From: Helicobacter cetorum
Lineage (GTDB): Bacteria; Campylobacterota; Campylobacteria; Campylobacterales; UBA6016
DNA: 44,460 nt
Reading direction: 5' to 3'
Assembly: GCA_022729705.1 (NCBI GenBank)
Contig: DZAX01000017.1
Location: 1-44,460 of the forward strand
Part shown: in pieces, positions 1-7,291 of the stretch
Numbering within the stretch: position 1 is the first letter of the stretch
How the letters are laid out: every line of letters begins with the position of its first letter
Notes under the pieces: model-generated
What the model was told of the DNA's origin: nothing
What the model saw: the letters and a program-made list of their open reading frames with translations, nothing else
Databases searched by the model: none
Position numbers and translations under genes: made by a program

Positions 1-1
1 A

Positions 2-406
2 GTGTTTATTAAGCAACTTTGGTTCCTTTGTTGTTTTGGGGTGGTGAATGGTTACTTTCACACTATGCAAAACGGAGACATTGACTATATAGAAATTAAT
101 GGTAAAAAGTTTATATATAAAAACAGTGAGCTTTTAAGATTTTTTAAAAAAGTAGACAAAGTAAAACAACAAAACAAAATCATAATGCCTGGCTCTTTCA
201 GTCACGAACTAATCTACAGCGGCAAAGACGGCAACAATATCAAAGTCTCATATAGAGAGTATAAAGACGACATGGCAAGACCTGCTTTTTTCCAAGATTT
301 GACCTACAATCTTAAAGAGAGTGACATCATCCGATACAAAAACTATAAAATCAAAGTGCACAAAGCCACAAACGAAGAAATTAGCTATACGGTTTTAGAG
401 GACTAA
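2..406 (+). CDS. Hypothetical protein, possibly cut by the window edge
   Basis: This 134-residue frame opens with a GTG at the first possible codon, so the real start may lie upstream of the window. The first residues are hydrophobic (WFLCCFGVV), which could be a signal peptide or the end of one. The rest is hydrophilic, with a segment SYREYKDDMARPAFFQDLTY. I have the impression of similar YREF...ARPAF segments in unnamed secreted or lipoprotein-like proteins, but I cannot name a family. The stop codon touches the ATG of the broken mntA gene at 407, so the two could have been co-transcribed. No function is proposed. Confidence 0.5.
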   Translation: MFIKQLWFLCCFGVVNGYFHTMQNGDIDYIEINGKKFIYKNSELLRFFKKVDKVKQQNKIIMPGSFSHELIYSGKDGNNIKVSYREYKDDMARPAFFQDLTYNLKESDIIRYKNYKIKVHKATNEEISYTVLED

Positions 407-875
407 ATGACTAAAACAGAGGCTCTATCAATCCTTAAAAACCACAAGAGCGATTTTGCCGCTCGTTACGGTGAAAATGGGTGTCAGGCACTCTTTCGCT
501 CTTTCGGTGAAAATGGGTGTTGCGAAATGGGTGTCAGGCACTCTTTTATGTAGGCACTCTTTTATGCATTTTCTTATTTTTTTCTTAATTTCATTCTTTT
601 CTTTTTTTCTACTTGCTTTAAAAAACCGCCAACCGCCAACCGGAAAAATGGGTGTCAGACACTCTTTTATGAGAGACGAGGCGAATGAGGCTAGTGATAT
701 GGATGTGTTTTATGAGAGGGATAGTGGGTTTGAGCTTGAGAGCGGGCTGGAGTTTTTGCGTTTGTCGGATGAATTAGCAGATGAGCTTCATGTGCCAAAA
801 GTTGACTTTGTGGTGCTCAAATATATGAACCCGATAGTAAAATACTATGCTAAAAAGGATTTTATCTATGTATAA
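407..875 (+). pseudogene. Broken MntA-type nucleotidyltransferase antitoxin gene, interrupted by repeats
   Basis: The start at 407 encodes MTKTEALSILKN...FAARYG, a typical beginning of minimal nucleotidyltransferases of the MntA/MNT family. This frame runs into repeat sequence near 474 and stops at 551-553. The remainder of the protein resumes near 672 in another frame: RDEANEASDMDVFYERD, then a C-terminal part ending KKDFIYV at 875. Intact family members have about ten residues here containing the GS of the GSx9DxD nucleotide-binding motif. They are absent and replaced by about 200 bases of AT-rich, repeat-bearing sequence. The DxD half (SDMDV) survives. MntA enzymes normally neutralise HepT by adenylylating a tyrosine, so this copy should be inactive. 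A frame open from 456 to 875 could still make a chimeric protein. Confidence 0.75.
474..671 (+). repeat. Cluster of AAAATGGGTGTCAGGCACTC short repeats inside mntA
   Basis: Copies with the core TGGGTGTCAGGCACTCTTTT start at about 474, 524 and 645, with partial copies near 509 (AAAATGGGTGT) and 551 (AGGCACTCTTTTATG). The copy at 645 reads GTGTCAGACAC, a perfect odd-length palindrome. The others read GTGTCAGGCAC, which pairs with one T-G wobble. Between copies lies a T-rich run (about 567-620) and a small tandem repeat of AACCGCC (about 625-640). Short palindromic repeats of this kind often accompany REP-associated tyrosine transposases (RAYTs), but no transposase gene lies in this window, so that link is inference. 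Confidence 0.7.
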
Positions 876-1293
876 AGAGCAAAATCTGATTTTTATTTTT
901 ACGATGTTGGAGTGTGTGGAGAAGTGCGGCATTTATACGGATGGTTTTACAAATCCGCATGAGTTTGTTTGGGCTGACGAGCAGATGAGGCTCAATGCCG
1001 TAATACCGCTATTCATAGCCATAGGCGAAGAGTCCAAAAAAATAGACCAAAATTTCAAAGACGATATAAAAACAAAGCCCAACTGGTCGGATGTGGCGGG
1101 TATGAGAGACAAAATATCGCATGATTATCGTGGTATGGATGCCGAGATACTATGGGCTGTAATCCAAAAAGACCTACCGAAACTCAAAAAAGCCCTCTTG
1201 GAAATACTAGAACTCATCAAGCCCTCACGAGAGCTGATGGATGAATTTTTGGATTCGCAGTTTTACAAACATCTAGCGTATTTGAAGAGCTAG
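868..1293 (+). CDS. HepT-like toxin (DUF86 family RNase)
   Basis: I place the start at ATG 868, which overlaps the stop of the broken mntA frame in ATGTATAA, the usual coupling in mntA-hepT pairs. An in-frame codon at 847 is possible but less natural. The 141-residue product is helical and carries RDKISHDY about two thirds along. This matches the Rx4HxY motif of HepT, a HEPN RNase in which R and H are catalytic and Y is the residue adenylylated by MntA. No frameshift or internal stop is visible, so the toxin gene looks intact although its antitoxin is broken. HepT proteins cleave RNA in the cytoplasm. Whether this copy is active or silenced is unknown. Confidence 0.8.
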   Translation: MYKEQNLIFIFTMLECVEKCGIYTDGFTNPHEFVWADEQMRLNAVIPLFIAIGEESKKIDQNFKDDIKTKPNWSDVAGMRDKISHDYRGMDAEILWAVIQKDLPKLKKALLEILELIKPSRELMDEFLDSQFYKHLAYLKS

Positions 1294-1355
1294 AAATTTT
1301 ATACCCCAAACGGAGTATAAATGTGATACAATTTGCCAAAAAGCAGGAGCTTGAT

Positions 1356-1475
1356 ATGAAATTACAAACAAGCGTGCGAGTGGACGAGGGGTTTTATAAC
1401 GACTCCAAAAAAGTGTTTGACGCTTTTGGGCTTAGTTTTGGTATAATCCCCCAAGAAAAACAAACAATTTTTTAG
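1356..1475 (+). pseudogene. Stub of a RelB/DinJ-like antitoxin
   Basis: The reading frame encodes 39 residues beginning MKLQTSVRVDEGFYNDSKKV, followed by FDAFGLSFG. The VRVDE strand, helix and GLS turn resemble the N-terminal ribbon-helix-helix half of RelB/DinJ antitoxins, which normally continue with a second helix and a toxin-binding tail of 40 or more residues. Here the similarity ends after GLSFG and the frame runs IIPQEKQTIF to a stop. No partner toxin follows. AGGAGC lies 10 bases before the ATG and could serve as a ribosome site. The family match is by eye and moderate. Confidence 0.45.
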
Positions 1476-1544
1476 AAAGTTTTATTCCTTGTGAGTAAAA
1501 TTTGATTATACAAAAAGGGGGGTAAAAAAATGAGTAAAAAAAGC

Positions 1545-1594
1545 AAAATGGGTGTCACAAAATGGGCAAAATGGGTGTCAGGCACTCTTTTATG
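1545..1594 (+). repeat. Second cluster of AAAATGGGTGTCAGGCACTC repeats
   Basis: A partial copy (AAAATGGGTGTCAC) begins at 1545 and a full copy ending CTCTTTTATG covers 1568-1594. They match the copies that interrupt mntA about 900 bases upstream, in the same orientation. The two clusters bracket the hepT gene and the RelB-like stub. Confidence 0.7.
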
Positions 1595-1767
1595 CAAGTT
1601 CACACAAGTTCACAAGTTCATATATTGCTTCAGCTTCTTCACGTTTTATGCTCAACAAAGAGCAATTTTAGTTCCGTTTTTGGTGGGTAGGTGAGTGGTT
1701 ACGATTTTTTTCACATTTATTTTCTTTTTTAATTTGATAAACACGCTATTTTATTTTAAAGCCGCTT

Positions 1768-3030
1768 TTATAACAACAAAAAAACTGCAGTAGCCATAAA
1801 ATAAGCCGTTACACAGGCGTTAAAAGCAAAAAATATCCGCTTATCAAAAGCCGCCGCAAACGATAACGCAATATAAAAAAGAAAAAACCAGAGCGGCGTC
1901 AAAAACTCTTCTTTTTTGAGCTCCCCGGCACTACTTATGGCAATTAAGAGCAAATCGTCAAATATCCACCCAAGTCCAAAAAGATGCAACAAAAGCGAAA
2001 TAGGATAGAAGACGTCAAAAATAGCCCCAAAAAGAGTGTTTAGCAGATGCGCTTTTGTGAAAATAGCGAAGATGTAGTGGATAATCGGCGCCATAGCAAA
2101 AAAGAGCCATGAGCTAAGAGTGATATAAATTAGCACTTTGTGCTTGAAATCGGTGTTTGCTAAAAACAAAAAGATAAGAAAAACACCGTAGACGGAGAGC
2201 CAAAAACCGATAGAAAAGACAAAAGCGGGAAAGATGGCGAAACAAAAAATCGTCGTCAAAAATAGCGTTTTATAGCTAAGTATATTATCTCCTCTGAGCG
2301 CAAAATAAAACACGACAACAGCCGCCACAACCGCTCTCATAAACGACGGGGTAAAATCCGCCAAATAGGCGTAAAAAAACAAAAAATATAAGCAAAATAT
2401 GTATATCCAAAAATTTCTGTTTGAGTATGGAAAAAATCTATCTTGAATATAGCGAAAAGGCGGCACCAAAATAAAAAAGATAAAAGCGATTAAAAGAGCC
2501 ACGTTTAGCCCGCTAATCGCAAAGAACGCCCCAAGCCCGTAGCTGTTGATAAAATCCTCTATCTGTGCACCTACCTCGGAGTTTAAAAAAAGATTTAGGT
2601 AAAACTCTTGCATACGCACGTCTTTGTGTTGCGCTGATAAAAACTCTTTTAGAGAGGTTTGTATTTCGCTTTTTTCTCCGGTCGGCTCTAAAGACACTAT
2701 TTTTAACCTAGGGGTTTTGAACATATCCACAAAGGAGAGCTCTTTTGTTTTGACTAGTACGCTAAAGTATTCGCCCTCTTTTGACTTCAAACTACTTTTA
2801 AAATAACCTCTAAAGTCTATTTGCGAGGAGCGAAAAAAAAGCGAGAAGTATACGCCGCCGTTTGCTCCGACTCGCTCTTTTTGGGATATGAGCTTTGCGT
2901 GGAGCGTGTGGTAGTCAAACTCTTTTAGCTTTTCATAAGAGAGCATGGCAAATATGATATTCGCTGAAAAAATAAGGAGTAGGAGAGAGTAAAAAATCGC
3001 CGCTTTTGGTAAAAGAGCGATTTTTATCAT
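1768..3030 (-). CDS. comEC: ComEC/Rec2-type DNA-uptake membrane protein
   Basis: This 420-residue protein is largely hydrophobic, with an N-terminal anchor at about 9-29, a soluble segment to about 160 and then seven or more membrane helices. The signature FFAISGLNVALL near residue 170 corresponds to the conserved FAISGLHV of the Competence domain. ComEC proteins form the inner-membrane channel that brings single-stranded DNA into the cytoplasm during transformation. The protein is shorter than the 600-800 residues of many ComEC proteins and lacks the C-terminal metallo-beta-lactamase-like domain, as is common in this phylum. It overlaps dnaB by four bases (ATGA), so the two are translationally coupled. 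Confidence 0.85.
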   Translation of the reverse strand: MIKIALLPKAAIFYSLLLLIFSANIIFAMLSYEKLKEFDYHTLHAKLISQKERVGANGGVYFSLFFRSSQIDFRGYFKSSLKSKEGEYFSVLVKTKELSFVDMFKTPRLKIVSLEPTGEKSEIQTSLKEFLSAQHKDVRMQEFYLNLFLNSEVGAQIEDFINSYGLGAFFAISGLNVALLIAFIFFILVPPFRYIQDRFFPYSNRNFWIYIFCLYFLFFYAYLADFTPSFMRAVVAAVVVFYFALRGDNILSYKTLFLTTIFCFAIFPAFVFSIGFWLSVYGVFLIFLFLANTDFKHKVLIYITLSSWLFFAMAPIIHYIFAIFTKAHLLNTLFGAIFDVFYPISLLLHLFGLGWIFDDLLLIAISSAGELKKEEFLTPLWFFLFYIALSFAAAFDKRIFFAFNACVTAYFMATAVFLLL

Positions 3031-4451
3031 AGCTTGATATGCGCAAACTCTATATTTTCAACTGGGGCTTTAGTCTCCGCAAAGACGTGCTCCGTAAAGT
3101 GTCCGCCCGCACTCTCAAATCTCGTAAAGCGCTTATGAAAGACGAGGCTAACAATTCCGGTAGGTCCGTTTCTATTTTTGCCTATGATGACCTCTGCGTC
3201 CTCCTCTGTTTTTTCGACAAAAGAGCTTTGATAATCCTTGCCCTCCGCTTTTGCTTTCATCTCTTTTTCTTTCTCTTCACGCACTCTATACACGTCGTCG
3301 CGATAGACAAAAAGTATCTGGTCGGCGTCTTGTTCTATTGAGCCGGACTCTCTAAGGTCGCTTAACATTGGGCGTTTGTCGCTTCTTGCTTCAAGTCCGC
3401 GGTTTAGCTGCGAAAGAGCGATTATCGGAAGCTCTAGCTCTCTTGCCAAAAGCTTTAACCCCCTTGACATATCAGAGACCTCAAGGTGCCTATCTTTGTT
3501 TCCGGTTCCCGACATAATCTGTAAGTAGTCGATGATTACAAGTCCGACCTCTTTGTGCCTAGCTTTTAGCTTTCTTAGCTTACTTCTTAGCGTGGACATT
3601 GTAAGTCCGCCCTCATCATCCACAAAGAGTTTTGAGTCGGAGAAGTGTTGCACAGCGTCGGTTAGGCGGCTCCACTGCTCGTCGTTGATATTTGCCACTC
3701 TAAGTTCTTGTAGCGGTATGCTTGTTTTTGCGGCGAGCATCCTTAGCATCAGCTGTTCGGCGGGCATCTCAAGGCTGAAAATAGCTACGCCAAGACCCGA
3801 TGAGAGAGCGTTTGTGGCGATATTAAGCGCAAAAGCGGTTTTACCCATCGCCGGACGCGCGGCTATGATGATAAGGTCGCCCTTGCCAAATCCGGCGGTT
3901 TTTTTGTTTAACTCATAAAACCCCGTGTCGATACCGACAAGCAGATTGTCGCCTTTTTTTTTCATCTCCATCATGTAATCAAGCGTGCTTTTGGCGACCT
4001 CTTCGGACTCCCTAAAATCCCTTGTGGAGCCAGTGGTGGCTATCTTAAAAAGTTTGCTCTCCGCTGAGTCTATAATCTCCGATGACCCCTTTTGCTCCAT
4101 GCACTCCGCTTTTATCTCGTTTGTGTAGCTAAAAAGCCGTCTTCTGGTTGAAAGTTCTTTTAGTTCGGCAATATATGGTTTTAGGTTGGAAAGCGGCGTA
4201 GTGGATAACACCTCAAAAAATGAGTCACTGTCAAATTCGGCGCCTTTGTATTTTTGGCGTATAAACTCCTCGTCAATCGGCATAGAAGTAGCCGATAGGT
4301 GCAACATAGTCGCAAACAGCGATTTGTGAAACGGATGATAAAACTCATCCTCGTTCATCGCCGCAGAAGCGTCGTCAAACACAGTGGGGTCGTAGAGTAC
4401 AGAGCTTAACACAGCTCTTTCGATATTTAGGTTATAAAAATTTGCGTCCAT
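3027..4451 (-). CDS. dnaB: Replicative DNA helicase DnaB
   Basis: The 474-residue product has the two-domain layout of DnaB: an N-terminal helical domain (about 1-110) that contacts primase, a linker, and a RecA-like ATPase domain. The Walker A stretch ARPAMGKTA lies at about 198-206, the Walker B-like LVIIDYLQIM follows, and SQLNRGLEAR and DLRESGSIEQDAD are the later conserved helicase motifs. As a hexamer it unwinds DNA ahead of the replication fork. Its length is normal and no intein is present. It is the first gene of the dnaB-comEC pair. A solitary hairpin-1 repeat lies about 70 bases upstream of its start. Confidence 0.97.
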   Translation of the reverse strand: MDANFYNLNIERAVLSSVLYDPTVFDDASAAMNEDEFYHPFHKSLFATMLHLSATSMPIDEEFIRQKYKGAEFDSDSFFEVLSTTPLSNLKPYIAELKELSTRRRLFSYTNEIKAECMEQKGSSEIIDSAESKLFKIATTGSTRDFRESEEVAKSTLDYMMEMKKKGDNLLVGIDTGFYELNKKTAGFGKGDLIIIAARPAMGKTAFALNIATNALSSGLGVAIFSLEMPAEQLMLRMLAAKTSIPLQELRVANINDEQWSRLTDAVQHFSDSKLFVDDEGGLTMSTLRSKLRKLKARHKEVGLVIIDYLQIMSGTGNKDRHLEVSDMSRGLKLLARELELPIIALSQLNRGLEARSDKRPMLSDLRESGSIEQDADQILFVYRDDVYRVREEKEKEMKAKAEGKDYQSSFVEKTEEDAEVIIGKNRNGPTGIVSLVFHKRFTRFESAGGHFTEHVFAETKAPVENIEFAHIKL

Positions 4452-4515
4452 TGTAGAATTTTACACTATTTAGTTATAACTCACCTTACGCATTTTTAGC
4501 ACGCAAAAACCGCAC

Positions 4516-4551
4516 GCTCTCCCGCATTTATGCGGGTAGCTTTAGGGGGCG
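4516..4551 (+). repeat. Solitary hairpin-1 module of the intergenic element family
   Basis: CTCTCCCGCATTTATGCGGG is followed by TAGC and TTTAGGGGG. The inverted repeat CCCGCAT-tt-ATGCGGG occupies 4521-4536. The same hairpin, TAGC and purine-rich linker recur at 7031, 7193 and 19324, and in reverse orientation at 27790 and elsewhere. Here the rest of the element is missing. Confidence 0.7.
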
Positions 4552-4578
4552 CAGGAACAGCAGGTTGTAATGCAAACT

Positions 4579-4830
4579 TTAATAGAGCCTGATAACAGTC
4601 CAGTTTTTGGAGATTAGCGTTGCGGTTACCTCTTCGTCTTTGGCTCTATTTTTGGCTATTTTGGCGCTCCAATACTCGCTGTTTTCTTTTGGCGTAAGGT
4701 TTTTACAACTGTGCCCATGCCAAAAGCAACCGTCGGCAAAAACCGCCGTCCTTTGCGCCAAAAATACAAAATCAGGCTTGCCATAAAGCTTGTAGCTGCG
4801 TCTCCACCCTTTTATGCCAAACTTGTTGAA
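4579..4830 (-). pseudogene. vsr: Remnant of a Vsr very-short-patch-repair endonuclease
   Basis: The frame encodes RSYKLYGKPDFVF, then RTAVFADGCFWHGHSC and NSEYWSAKIAKNRAKDEEV, ending SKNWTVIRLY. This matches the core of Vsr: the catalytic Asp region (KPD), the FWHGH stretch with intercalating F/W and catalytic His, and Zn ligands in GCFWHGHSC. No start codon lies ahead of the conserved core. The first one available is a TTG at 4761, after the catalytic Asp, and a stop lies at 4861-4863. The end is also short, lacking the WEC segment that usually follows RLW. The reading frame overlaps the 3' end of the methyltransferase gene out of frame. Vsr nicks T-G mismatches made by deamination of 5-methylcytosine, so loss here may raise C-to-T mutation at methylated sites. 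Confidence 0.7.
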
Positions 4831-5731
4831 ATAGCGCTTCGATGACTTTTTGGGCGACCGCTACGGGTAGAGAGTTTCCCGCTTGTTTTGCTATTTGAAA
4901 ATCAGAAACCACTATTTTGAAACTATCGGGAAACCCTTGTAATCTTACCATCTCTCTTGGCGTTAAGCGTCTCTCCCCGTTTACAAGCAGATAGTTGTAT
5001 GAGGCGGAGGCTCTTAGGGCACATGAGTATGGGTGCGAGGAGATGTTGCCCGATTTGTTTTCATGCCAGATAGAGGGCGTATGTTTTGGCGTGTGCGACT
5101 TTTTTCTTTTGACCGTGATGTGTTCGGAGGCGTAGTATTTTGCCGCAACCTCTTTTTCCAAAATAGACTCTAACCCCATCTTCTCTTTATATCCTATTGG
5201 AAATTCAAAGTTTTCGCCATCTTTTACGCCTACGATAAATATTCGTTCCCTTTTTTGAGGTAAGCCAAAATCAAGAGCGTTTAGAGCCTGAAAGCTCGCA
5301 TTGTATCCAAGCTCTTTTAGGGCGTTTATGATGACGTCTAGCGTCTTACCGCCGTCATGTCCTTTGAGTTGTTTTACATTTTCTAGGACAAAAGCTTTTG
5401 GTTTTTTGTGTTTCAAAACTCTGGCTATTTCAAAAAAAAGCGTGCCTCTTGTGTCTTCAAACCCTTTTTTGGAGCCCATAATGCTAAAAGCTTGACACGG
5501 AAAACCGGCAAGCAAAAGGTCGTGATTTGGCACGTCGTATTCGCTAATTTTTGTAATATCTCCGGTCGGATATTCGCCAAAATTTGCCTTGTAACTCTCT
5601 CTTGCGTACTTGTCTATATCGCTTGAAAACACACACTTAGCCTCTAATCCCAAGGCTTTTGCGGCATTTTGCGCAGCTATCCTAAAACCGCCTATACCGC
5701 AAAAAAGATCTATAAACTTAATCTGACGCAA
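4772..5731 (-). CDS. DNA cytosine-C5 methyltransferase, no restriction partner seen
   Basis: The 319-residue protein shows the ordered motifs of C5 methyltransferases: motif I DLFCGIGGFR (8-17), motif IV GFPCQ with catalytic Cys79, motif VI LENV (116-119), motif VIII QKRERI (159-164), a short target-recognition region (about 180-250), motif IX RRLTPREMVRLQGFPD and motif X QAGNS (283-287). It transfers methyl from S-adenosylmethionine to C5 of cytosine in a sequence I cannot predict. The last 16 or so residues (VWHKRVETQLQALWQA) look unlike a family C-terminus and are encoded by DNA that in another frame reads as Vsr, so the end may result from a deletion. No restriction endonuclease gene is adjacent, and only a vsr remnant follows. 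Confidence 0.9.
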   Translation of the reverse strand: MRQIKFIDLFCGIGGFRIAAQNAAKALGLEAKCVFSSDIDKYARESYKANFGEYPTGDITKISEYDVPNHDLLLAGFPCQAFSIMGSKKGFEDTRGTLFFEIARVLKHKKPKAFVLENVKQLKGHDGGKTLDVIINALKELGYNASFQALNALDFGLPQKRERIFIVGVKDGENFEFPIGYKEKMGLESILEKEVAAKYYASEHITVKRKKSHTPKHTPSIWHENKSGNISSHPYSCALRASASYNYLLVNGERRLTPREMVRLQGFPDSFKIVVSDFQIAKQAGNSLPVAVAQKVIEALFQQVWHKRVETQLQALWQA

Positions 5732-5808
5732 ACTCTTGCAAACCTCTGAAATTTTTTGCGTATTTTGCCATAAACTTCAAGTGTTTTGAGGTTTATACCC
5801 CTTTTTGC

Positions 5809-5814
5809 TAAAAT
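5809..5814 (+). promoter_or_regulatory. Possible -10 box of dnaJ
   Basis: TAAAAT follows a T-rich run and lies 24 bases before the dnaJ ATG. Housekeeping promoters in this phylum typically have a -10 box with T-rich upstream sequence and no clear -35 box. AGAGG just before the ATG is the likely ribosome site. Confidence 0.35.
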
Positions 5815-5837
5815 TAGAAAAAAGTTTAGAGGTTTAG

Positions 5838-6959
5838 ATGGTTGAGATAGGTTATTACGAGCTTTTGGAAGTTGAAAAAACGGTTTCCGGCGACGAGCTA
5901 AAAAAAGCTTACAGAAAAATGGCGATGAAGTATCACCCAGATAAAAATCAGGGCGATGCCGATGCTGAGGAGAAATTTAAAGCGATAAACGAAGCGTATC
6001 AAGTGTTAAGCGACGATAATAAAAGAGCTTTGTATGACAAGTACGGCAAAAAAGGTTTAGAAGGTCAAATGGGTGGCGGCGCCGGCGGCTTTGGCTTTGA
6101 TTTTGGCGATTTTGACTCTATTTTTGACTCGCTGTTTGGCGGCGGAAATAGAAGCGGCAAAAAAGGCAAACAAGATAAATACAATCTTGATATGGCGGTT
6201 GCGGTTACTATTGAATTTACCGAGGCGATATTTGGAGCCAAACAAGAAGTAAGCTATAAATACAAAAAACCATGCGGCGAGTGCGGCGGTAGCGGCGCAA
6301 AAGACGGCAAACGCTCAAAATGCCCCGATTGCGGCGGTAGCGGTCAAATATTCTTAAGACAAGGCTTTATGACCTTTTCCCAGACCTGCCCAAAATGCGG
6401 CGGCGAGGGCGAAACGGTAAAAGATAAGTGTCCAAAATGCAAAGGAAACGGCTTTGAAGAGGTGGAAGAGAAAATCACCGTGGACATTCCGGCGGGCGTT
6501 GACGACCAAAATAGAATAAGAGTAGCCGGACGCGGCAATCTATCACGAAGCGGTGCAAGAGGCGATTTGTATATTGTCATAAGCGTCAAAGAGGATAAGA
6601 AATTTATAAGAGACGGCGACGACGTATACTTGGAAGTTCCGGTATTTTTTACGCAACCGCTTCTTGAGGATATTATCACATTCCCGACTCTTAGGGGTGA
6701 GCTTGAGCTAAAGCTAAAGCCGGACACAAAAGACAAAGAGCAGTTTGTGTTCAAAAACGAAGGCGCACCAAATGTCCGCACAAAACAAAACGGAAACTTT
6801 ATAGTGCAGATAAAAATGGTAAAACCAACAAAACTAAACGAAGAGCAAAGAGGGATTGCAGCAAAACTACACGAAAGCTTCGGCTTTGAGGGCAAACCGC
6901 ATGAAAACGAATACGAAGGCTTATTTGACAAGATAAAACACTGGTTCGGCATAAGCTAA
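5838..6959 (+). CDS. dnaJ: Chaperone DnaJ (Hsp40)
   Basis: The 373-residue protein has the full class A DnaJ layout. The J domain (about 4-70) carries the HPD tripeptide in [10 protein letters not shown], which stimulates the DnaK ATPase. A Gly/Phe-rich linker follows (about 75-105). The zinc-binding region holds four CxxCxGxG-type repeats ([32 protein letters not shown]), and the substrate-binding C-terminal domains end normally. It delivers unfolded proteins to DnaK in the cytoplasm. The gene stands alone on the plus strand, between the minus-strand methyltransferase and the minus-strand signalling operon. Confidence 0.98.
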   Translation: MVEIGYYELLEVEKTVSGDELKKAYRKMAMKYHPDKNQGDADAEEKFKAINEAYQVLSDDNKRALYDKYGKKGLEGQMGGGAGGFGFDFGDFDSIFDSLFGGGNRSGKKGKQDKYNLDMAVAVTIEFTEAIFGAKQEVSYKYKKPCGECGGSGAKDGKRSKCPDCGGSGQIFLRQGFMTFSQTCPKCGGEGETVKDKCPKCKGNGFEEVEEKITVDIPAGVDDQNRIRVAGRGNLSRSGARGDLYIVISVKEDKKFIRDGDDVYLEVPVFFTQPLLEDIITFPTLRGELELKLKPDTKDKEQFVFKNEGAPNVRTKQNGNFIVQIKMVKPTKLNEEQRGIAAKLHESFGFEGKPHENEYEGLFDKIKHWFGIS

Positions 6960-6996
6960 GATTAACTCTCAAATTTCCGGCAAAGCCGCAAATTAG

Positions 6997-7128
6997 GTCT
7001 TCAGCAGACGGCTCTCGCGGCTTGCCGCTCTCTCCCGCCTTCGGCGGGCAGCTTCAGGGGGTTGCAAGGGACATTTATGTCCCTGCCGTTAACAGGGGCT
7101 TTGCTCGTGTTAACGTATATCATCAAAT
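6997..7128 (+). repeat. Modular hairpin element, copy 1 (full)
   Basis: The copy begins TCTTCAGCAGACGGCTCTCG. Hairpin 0 is GCGGC-tt-GCCGC (about 7017-7028). Hairpin 1 is CCCGCC-ttc-GGCGGG (7034-7048), followed by CAGC and TTCAGGGGG. Hairpin 2 is AGGGACATTTATGTCCCT (7067-7084), then GCC. Hairpin 3 has arms GTTAACA and TGTTAAC around GGGGC-ttt-GCTC (7088-7114). The tail is GTATATCATCAAATG. A similar imperfect GGC-AAA-GCC palindrome lies at 6975-6993. The array sits between the converging ends of dnaJ and the GGDEF gene. Confidence 0.8.
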
Positions 7129-7291
7129 GAGCTTCAGGGGGTCGCAAGGGACATTTATGTCCACAGCAAACGGCTCTCGCAACTCGCCGCTCTCTCCCGC
7201 CTTCGGCGGGTAGCTTCAGGGGGTCGCAAGGGACATTTATGTCCCTGCCGCCAATACGGGCTTTGCCCGCATTGGCGTATATCATCAAAAT
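7129..7291 (+). repeat. Modular hairpin element, partial copy 1b and full copy 2 in tandem
   Basis: A fragment starting GAGCTTCAGGGGGTCGC and holding most of hairpin 2 (7147-7162) is followed by a second full copy. That copy has ACGGCTCTCGC with a degraded hairpin 0, hairpin 1 (7196-7210) plus TAGCTTCAGGGGG, hairpin 2 (7229-7246) and GCCG. Hairpin 3 (7251-7275) has arms CCAATACGGGC and GCCCGCATTGG. The tail is GTATATCATCAAAATG. The tail overlaps the last codons of the minus-strand GGDEF gene, which ends at 7285. Confidence 0.8.

Larger units (their letters stand above)
1294..1767. other. Gene-poor accessory gap
   Basis: Apart from the antitoxin stub and two more copies of the GGGTGTCAGGCACTC repeat, this stretch holds no convincing gene. 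It contains a run of six G (1516-1522 region), a triple micro-repeat of CAAGTTCACA (about 1595-1619) and a T-rich tract before the comEC stop codon. A short open stretch on the minus strand around 1610-1680 (IKREEAEAIYEL) is too small to assign. Confidence 0.5.

Noticed and set aside
456-875. A single 139-residue protein with a central membrane helix
   Set aside because: The first half is repeat DNA read as MGVRHSF units plus a T-rich run. The last 68 residues are the back half of MntA. It is better explained as an interrupted gene, though expression of the chimera is not excluded.
6344-6952. A long minus-strand open frame of about 200 codons inside dnaJ
   Set aside because: It is antisense to a complete, motif-rich dnaJ gene. 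Its composition (Ser/Pro/Phe rich) is that expected from the reverse complement of the coding strand.
7088-7114. An integron attC site, suggested by GTTAACA/TGTTAAC arms
   Set aside because: The arms do not fit the RYYYAAC/GTTRRRY core sites, other copies have quite different arms, and there is no integrase or cassette layout.
7009-7291. A CRISPR array
   Set aside because: The direct repeats are about 120-160 bases apart, are built of several hairpins, and lack equal-length unique spacers. No cas genes are nearby.
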